Positions 7,003 through 10,133 of a stretch of 10,133 nt of DNA are shown one piece after another. The notes under the pieces are model-generated. The model had not been told where the DNA came from and did no database searches. It saw only the letters and a list, made by a program, of their open reading frames with translations. The first letter of the stretch is position 1, and the number at the start of each line of letters is the position of its first letter. Source of the stretch: Thermoplasmata archaeon (GTDB lineage: Archaea; Thermoplasmatota; Thermoplasmata; Thermoplasmatales; Thermoplasmataceae); contig JAJZNS010000070.1 of NCBI GenBank assembly GCA_021811635.1, positions 1 through 10,133 on the forward strand, given 5' to 3'. The position numbers were made by a program, and so were the translations under genes.

Positions 7003-7010
7003 TTATTAAA
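7003..7010 (-). promoter_or_regulatory. Box A (TATA) for the STAND-like regulator
   Basis: Minus-strand TTTAATAA is centred 25-26 bp upstream of the ATG at 6981, the expected position for a leaderless archaeal message. The 99 bp gap (6982-7080) holds nothing else I can identify. Confidence 0.55.
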
Positions 7011-7080
7011 GATAGGTCAGTGTCTTTTTCCCGGCACTTTCTGGAACTTCATTTCAGGGATGCAGGGGGAAGGAAAGCAT

Positions 7081-7686
7081 TCATTCCTGGTAATAGGCGT
7101 TTTCCTCCCTGGACGCCCTCACGGTAATGTAAACTACACCAAGAACAGCACCTGTGGCGACCATAGAAAGAGAAAGGTAAGTCAGCCACAATGGCTGTGG
7201 AAGCGTGGAAGTGCCCACGAACGATCCTGTTACGGTAATATTGAATTCCCCGTCACCGGTGGTTAAATTCACTTGGTAGTATTCTTCGGAGTATGTGGTC
7301 ATTCTGACCTGGACTGTGTCACCGTTGACAGCGGTCCCTCCTTTGAGGTACTCGTAGTAAACCGTGGAAGAAAACCTTCCTCCGCCAAGCTGAACCATAT
7401 AAATCGAGTAGTTTACGGATTTGCCCTGCGGCATTTCGAATGAGAAGGTTTCATTCGTGAATAGTTTGCCATAAAATATACCGGTGCTGACTGACTGGTT
7501 CACCGTTAGATTAACTGGTGTGCCAAAGGTGCGGTAAATGGTCTGAGGGATGTGGGTATAGAGCCCGACGAATCCTCCAGTCAATATCACAATGGCAAGA
7601 ATAAGATAAAAGTGCTTTCTCAGCTTCTTCTTTGCCCTGGCCCATCTGGTGTTCCTTGTCCTGGTTACGGGAGTGAGCATGGGCAT
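7081..7686 (-). CDS. Membrane protein with two TM segments and a sequon-rich ectodomain, unknown function
   Basis: About 201 aa. A short, strongly basic N terminus (RTRNTRWARAKKKLRK) precedes a transmembrane helix (about residues 27-45 from this start), then a 120-residue beta-rich domain with six N-x-S/T sequons, then a second helix near the C terminus (about 167-190) and an acidic tail. By the positive-inside rule both ends are cytoplasmic and the middle domain is outside, probably N-glycosylated. No family is recognised. Start candidates are TTG 7695, ATG 7686 and ATG 7680; 7686 is chosen as it lies about 26 bp from a weak TTTAA element, but this is uncertain. It sits between pyrK and the STAND-like regulator, with no functional link evident from sequence. 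Confidence 0.7.
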   Translation of the reverse strand: MPMLTPVTRTRNTRWARAKKKLRKHFYLILAIVILTGGFVGLYTHIPQTIYRTFGTPVNLTVNQSVSTGIFYGKLFTNETFSFEMPQGKSVNYSIYMVQLGGGRFSSTVYYEYLKGGTAVNGDTVQVRMTTYSEEYYQVNLTTGDGEFNITVTGSFVGTSTLPQPLWLTYLSLSMVATGAVLGVVYITVRASREENAYYQE

Positions 7687-7739
7687 TGTGGGCAATGATG
7701 GAAAATCCGGTTAAATTCTTATCGGTGGCGCTGCACAAT

Positions 7740-7765
7740 GGTGGAGTTGGTTGACCAATTCCACC
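7740..7765. repeat. 11 bp inverted repeat downstream of pyrK (hairpin or operator)
   Basis: Arms 7740-7750 (GGTGGAGTTGG) and 7755-7765 (CCAATTCCACC) pair at 10 of 11 positions around a TTGA loop; the odd position is a G-U pair in plus-strand RNA and an A-C mismatch in minus-strand RNA. It lies 14 bp past the pyrK stop and upstream of the membrane protein gene. No T-run follows on the minus strand, so it is not a standard archaeal terminator; an operator or RNA-stability element is more likely. Confidence 0.5.
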
Positions 7766-7771
7766 TCATCC

Positions 7772-7779
7772 ATTATAAA
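7772..7779 (-). promoter_or_regulatory. TATA-like element between pyrK and the membrane protein gene
   Basis: Minus-strand TTTATAAT directly abuts the pyrK stop codon. Initiation about 26 bp downstream would fall near 7750, in the middle of the inverted repeat at 7740-7765, giving a leader of about 65 nt for the membrane protein gene. It is a better TATA match than the TTTAA at 7711-7716, but neither is proven. Confidence 0.35.
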
Positions 7780-8529
7780 TTAAAGCTCTATCCTTATCCT
7801 CCTACCGGAGCGATCGAGCTTTGTCATGCCGAATTCTTTTGATTTCCTGAGCCAGCCTATTCCTCTTACCGGGCCCTCCCTGCACAGCTGTATACCGTCA
7901 ATCGAGCATGAATCGCAAATGCCTATTCCGCATTTCATGGATCTTTCGAGTGAAAACTCTGCCCTGTCATTCCTCCCCTTGAGCGCAAGAAGAACTTTGT
8001 ACATCATTGCCTCAGGCCCGCAAACGTATATGTACTCAAAATCGTCAGGGTGAACGTCCTTGATCACCTGATCAGGAAACCCCTTTATTCCGTATGTCCC
8101 ATCGTCGGTCAGATAGATGATTCTCTTCGCGTTTATCTTTCCGCGGTAGATCAGATCGCTCTCCGTTTTTGCAGAAACCATAACTGTAGAATTCCGGTCA
8201 ACAAGCGGGAGAAGAGACGCTATGCCGGAACCGGCTCCGACTATAAGTTTGGCCCCCCTGATCTCTGTAAACGGTACGCCGTAAGGGCCACGGAAGTAAA
8301 GCGTATCGCCCCTGCCCATTTGCTGGAGTTGCCGTGAAGGAGGGCCGTATGCCTTTACCGTTATTCCCTTGGGTTTTCCAGTAAAGGACATGGACATAGG
8401 AATCTCCCCCTGGCCTGGAACCCAGATCATGATAAACTGTCCAGGTAACACCTTTTCGATCCAATCGAACTTCAGCGTGACAGTTGAAGGGGTCTCCTGT
8501 ATCCTTTCAAGAATTTGAGAATGTATCAT
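7780..8529 (-). CDS. pyrK: Dihydroorotate dehydrogenase electron transfer subunit (PyrK)
   Basis: 249 aa. It carries electrons from PyrD-bound FMN through a [2Fe-2S] cluster and FAD to NAD+ in class 1B dihydroorotate dehydrogenase. The order of domains is the ferredoxin-reductase-like one: FAD-binding barrel with IPMSMS (43-48) and YGPPSRQL (61-68), NAD-binding Rossmann part with GAGSGIAS (98-105) and the CGPEAMM motif (170-176), then the iron-sulfur segment with Cys200, Cys205, Cys208 and Cys216 (C-x4-C-x2-C-x7-C). The loop before the last Cys is shorter than in Bacillus PyrK. The ATG overlaps the pyrD stop by 4 bp (ATGA), indicating translational coupling and equal production of the two subunits. 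Another PyrK-like reductase is unlikely given the pyrD neighbour. Confidence 0.95.
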   Translation of the reverse strand: MIHSQILERIQETPSTVTLKFDWIEKVLPGQFIMIWVPGQGEIPMSMSFTGKPKGITVKAYGPPSRQLQQMGRGDTLYFRGPYGVPFTEIRGAKLIVGAGSGIASLLPLVDRNSTVMVSAKTESDLIYRGKINAKRIIYLTDDGTYGIKGFPDQVIKDVHPDDFEYIYVCGPEAMMYKVLLALKGRNDRAEFSLERSMKCGIGICDSCSIDGIQLCREGPVRGIGWLRKSKEFGMTKLDRSGRRIRIEL

Positions 8530-9422
8530 TGCACCGCGACCCCAACGATTTCAGAGACTGACTTTATGCCCTCTTTTTCCAGAAATTCCGCAACCCCTTT
8601 TTTTATGGTGCTAAAAACGGAAATCCCATGCTTCATAAGTGCGGTTCCTATCTGCACTGCACTGGCTCCTGCCATCATATATTCTATGGCGTCGTCGGCC
8701 GTTTCTATGCCCCCAACTCCTATAATGACCGGGTCAAGCTCCTTCTTGACCTCGTAGACGTAGCGAATGCCCACAGGCTTGATGGCAGGTCCTGAAAGAC
8801 CACCGTACATGTTCGAGAGAACCGGCCTCCTTGCATAAATATCAACCGCCATGCCTTTCACCGTGTTGATCAGCACCAGGCCGTCAGAGTCGCTAGCTGC
8901 GGTGGCTATTTCCAGCACGCTGCTCACATTGGGGGATAGCTTTGAAAAGACAGGTATAGAAAGACTGCCCTTCAGTGTGGAAACAATCTGTTTTACCAGG
9001 GCAGGGTCGCTCCCCACTTCGGCGCCCACCCCCTTTACATGCGGGCATGAAAGATTGAGTTCCACGCCGCTCACCTTCATGTCCTCCATGGCAGACCCCA
9101 GCCTGAGAAATTCGTCCGGAGTGGCGCCGAATATGCTTCCTATGACAGGTTTGCCCGCTTCCTTTGCAATGCTTATCTCTGTTCCAATGTGGATGATTCC
9201 AGGATTGCTCAAACCGACCGCGTTAAGAAGCCCGCCATCAAAGACGGAGACAATCGGGGGAAAATAACCCTCCCTGGGCTCTACCCCTATGGATTTCGTC
9301 ACCACTGCAGCCGCTCCGCTTTCAAGTACCCTCTTCATGGTATATCCATTCTGGTCAAGGATTCCGGAAGCCAGCATCAGGGGGCTTTCAAGAACGATTC
9401 CGGCAACGGACTGGGAAAGCAT
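8526..9422 (-). CDS. pyrD: Dihydroorotate dehydrogenase catalytic subunit, class 1B (PyrD)
   Basis: 298 aa TIM barrel that oxidises dihydroorotate to orotate, the fourth step of UMP synthesis. Visible residues: Lys43 (VTKSIG), the substrate loop NAVGLSNPG (67-75), Asn123 and the active base Cys126 in NLSCPH (Cys rather than Ser marks class 1), Lys161 (FSKLSPN), INTVKG (185-190), and the FMN phosphate-binding GGLSGPA (207-213), VGGI (236-239) and IGTA (258-261) elements. With pyrK next to it, the NAD-dependent 1B type is clear. The ATG start is fixed by an in-frame TAA two codons upstream. A weak TATA-like element lies about 27 bp upstream, so it may be leaderless and begin its own transcript. 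Confidence 0.96.
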   Translation of the reverse strand: MLSQSVAGIVLESPLMLASGILDQNGYTMKRVLESGAAAVVTKSIGVEPREGYFPPIVSVFDGGLLNAVGLSNPGIIHIGTEISIAKEAGKPVIGSIFGATPDEFLRLGSAMEDMKVSGVELNLSCPHVKGVGAEVGSDPALVKQIVSTLKGSLSIPVFSKLSPNVSSVLEIATAASDSDGLVLINTVKGMAVDIYARRPVLSNMYGGLSGPAIKPVGIRYVYEVKKELDPVIIGVGGIETADDAIEYMMAGASAVQIGTALMKHGISVFSTIKKGVAEFLEKEGIKSVSEIVGVAVQ

Positions 9423-9444
9423 CCATTACGGCATGCCTGTCCAT

Positions 9445-9454
9445 CCTATTAGAT
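9445..9454 (-). promoter_or_regulatory. Weak box A candidate for pyrD-pyrK
   Basis: Minus-strand ATCTAATAGG is centred about 27 bp before the pyrD ATG. It is a poor TATA match, but spacing is right and no good ribosome binding site precedes pyrD. The rest of the 114 bp gap (9423-9536) shows only a short palindrome, GCTGCGCAGC at 9497-9506. Confidence 0.3.
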
Positions 9455-9536
9455 TTTCAGGCAGTTTTTTGCATGTCATCCCGTTTCATATCAGTTGCTG
9501 CGCAGCGAAGGAATAACAGTAACTGCCGGCGTAGAA

Positions 9537-10043
9537 TCAGAAAATGGTAGCGTTGTTCATCTCTTCCGGGAATCCTGAAAGAACTATTGCGTTGTCCCCG
9601 GGGGGATTCTGGCCGACATAATACAGGGATTCATACCTGACGGGTATGGTGCTCCTGGCCAGGTATCTTGTCCCGCCAACTTTTTCGAACTCCAGTGCCT
9701 TTGCCTGCCCGGTGAACGGTAATATGATGTTCTCTGTCAGCCATGTCATCTCTTCCATGACCTCAAATGGAATGTCTGGCGGAACAACAACAGAAGCTGC
9801 ACCGGAAATCAGAGCGTCTTCAAGCTGTCCAAGGCTCCTCGGGTAACTCATGACATGCAGCTCAAAAAATTTTGAAAGCTCCACGTATGCCTTTGTGGAC
9901 ATCTTTCCCCTGAGTATGCCCATTCTGTCGACGAGAAAAAGTGAATCGGATCCATTTCTCACCAGCCTCTGCACCTCGTCGTTGTTAACTGTGCTGGTGT
10001 AGAGGTAATAGCAGTCCATTGCCTTCGACATGTTTTCAACCAT
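9537..10043 (-). CDS. Hypothetical protein, possibly a shortened HisA-related barrel
   Basis: 168 aa, soluble, no signal peptide or membrane segment. Residues about 33-90 follow the pattern of the archaeal HisA-like proteins (COG1411 type): a strand with SLFLVDRMGILRG, a helix, FELHVMSYPRSLGQLEDAL, and a strand ASVVVPPDI where those proteins carry a barrel strand and phosphate-side loop. The similarity is by eye and weak. At 168 residues it is too short for a full eight-stranded barrel (about 230-250), so it would be a shortened relative or something else. ATG 10043 is chosen because GAGGGG lies 7 nt upstream (10051-10056) and it begins 3 nt after the preceding gene's stop, so the two are co-transcribed. 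It is followed by a 114 bp gap before pyrD. I cannot name a function. Confidence 0.65.
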   Translation of the reverse strand: MVENMSKAMDCYYLYTSTVNNDEVQRLVRNGSDSLFLVDRMGILRGKMSTKAYVELSKFFELHVMSYPRSLGQLEDALISGAASVVVPPDIPFEVMEEMTWLTENIILPFTGQAKALEFEKVGGTRYLARSTIPVRYESLYYVGQNPPGDNAIVLSGFPEEMNNATIF

Positions 10044-10046
10044 GAG

Positions 10047-10133
10047 TTAACCCCTCAAAAAATACTTTGTCCTCAGTTCTGCAAAGGAATTCATTACTTC
10101 TCTTCCCTTATATCCATGGCAGCGAGGCAAAAT
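10047..10133 (-). CDS. C-terminal end of an unidentified gene (cut by window edge)
   Basis: The minus-strand frame is open from the right edge for 28 codons to a TAA at 10047-10049 and reads CHGYKGREV followed by a hydrophobic-basic tail (FAELRTKYFLRG). The tight 3 nt spacing to the next start, and a ribosome binding site nested in its end, support it as a real coding region. An internal ATG in this frame would give only 15 codons. The fragment is too short to assign a family. Confidence 0.5.
   Translation of the reverse strand: MLPRCHGYKGREVMNSFAELRTKYFLRG
10051..10056 (-). promoter_or_regulatory. Ribosome binding site of the 168-aa hypothetical gene
   Basis: Minus-strand GAGGGG ends 7 nt before the ATG at 10043. 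It lies within the final codons and just before the stop of the preceding gene, as in an operon. Confidence 0.5.

Noticed and set aside
7511..7738. Minus-strand 75-codon frame overlapping the membrane protein start in another frame
   Set aside because: The overlapping frame has a clear TM and ectodomain architecture; this one is a His/Cys-scattered sequence without domain features.
8851..9267. Plus-strand 138-codon frame opposite pyrD
   Set aside because: Shadow of the conserved PyrD barrel, with no independent support.
9497..9506. GCTGCGCAGC palindrome between the 168-aa gene and pyrD
   Set aside because: Only 10 bp, no loop, no T-run, and not placed near the candidate box A; chance occurrence is likely.
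1..10133. CRISPR arrays, tRNA or rRNA genes, transposases, inverted-repeat element ends
   Set aside because: No regularly spaced repeats, no tRNA-like cloverleaf with conserved T-loop, and no transposase or integrase motifs were seen on reading both strands.

Overview
The window looks like chromosomal DNA of a Thermoplasmatales-type euryarchaeon. The reasons are: a nicotinate phosphoribosyltransferase with a C-terminal four-cysteine zinc module, as in the Thermoplasma acidophilum enzyme; secreted proteins rich in N-glycosylation sequons; and several box A (TATA) elements 25-28 bp upstream of start codons, which points to leaderless transcripts. The genus cannot be fixed from sequence alone. 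I see no mobile element, CRISPR array, rRNA or tRNA.

Layout: the left edge holds the 3' end of a rightward HAD-family phosphatase gene. Every other gene runs leftward. The HAD gene overlaps by 17 bp the end of a secreted or anchored sequon-rich protein gene (264-962). In transcription order from the right there are four blocks. (a) The tail of an unidentified gene (10047-10133), then a short protein that may be related to HisA-type TIM barrels (9537-10043). (b) pyrD and pyrK (8526-9422 and 7780-8529), the two subunits of an NAD-linked class 1B dihydroorotate dehydrogenase, overlapping by 4 bp. (c) A two-TM sequon-rich surface protein (7081-7686), then a large STAND-like ATPase/winged-helix/TPR regulator (4369-6981) with an ATGA overlap into a small cysteine-rich ORF (4136-4372). 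(d) cysS, a nicotinamidase gene and a nicotinate phosphoribosyltransferase gene (1020-4086), tightly overlapping and probably co-transcribed.

Functional picture: block (b) makes orotate for pyrimidine synthesis. In block (d) the nicotinamidase and phosphoribosyltransferase form a nicotinamide to nicotinate to NaMN salvage path, downstream of and overlapping cysteinyl-tRNA synthetase. The large regulator has no recognised target. Its divergent Walker A motif and its overlap with a zinc-finger-like micro-ORF make it the least ordinary locus here. Several starts are revised from promoter or ribosome-binding-site evidence (cysS, nicotinamidase, the two-TM protein).
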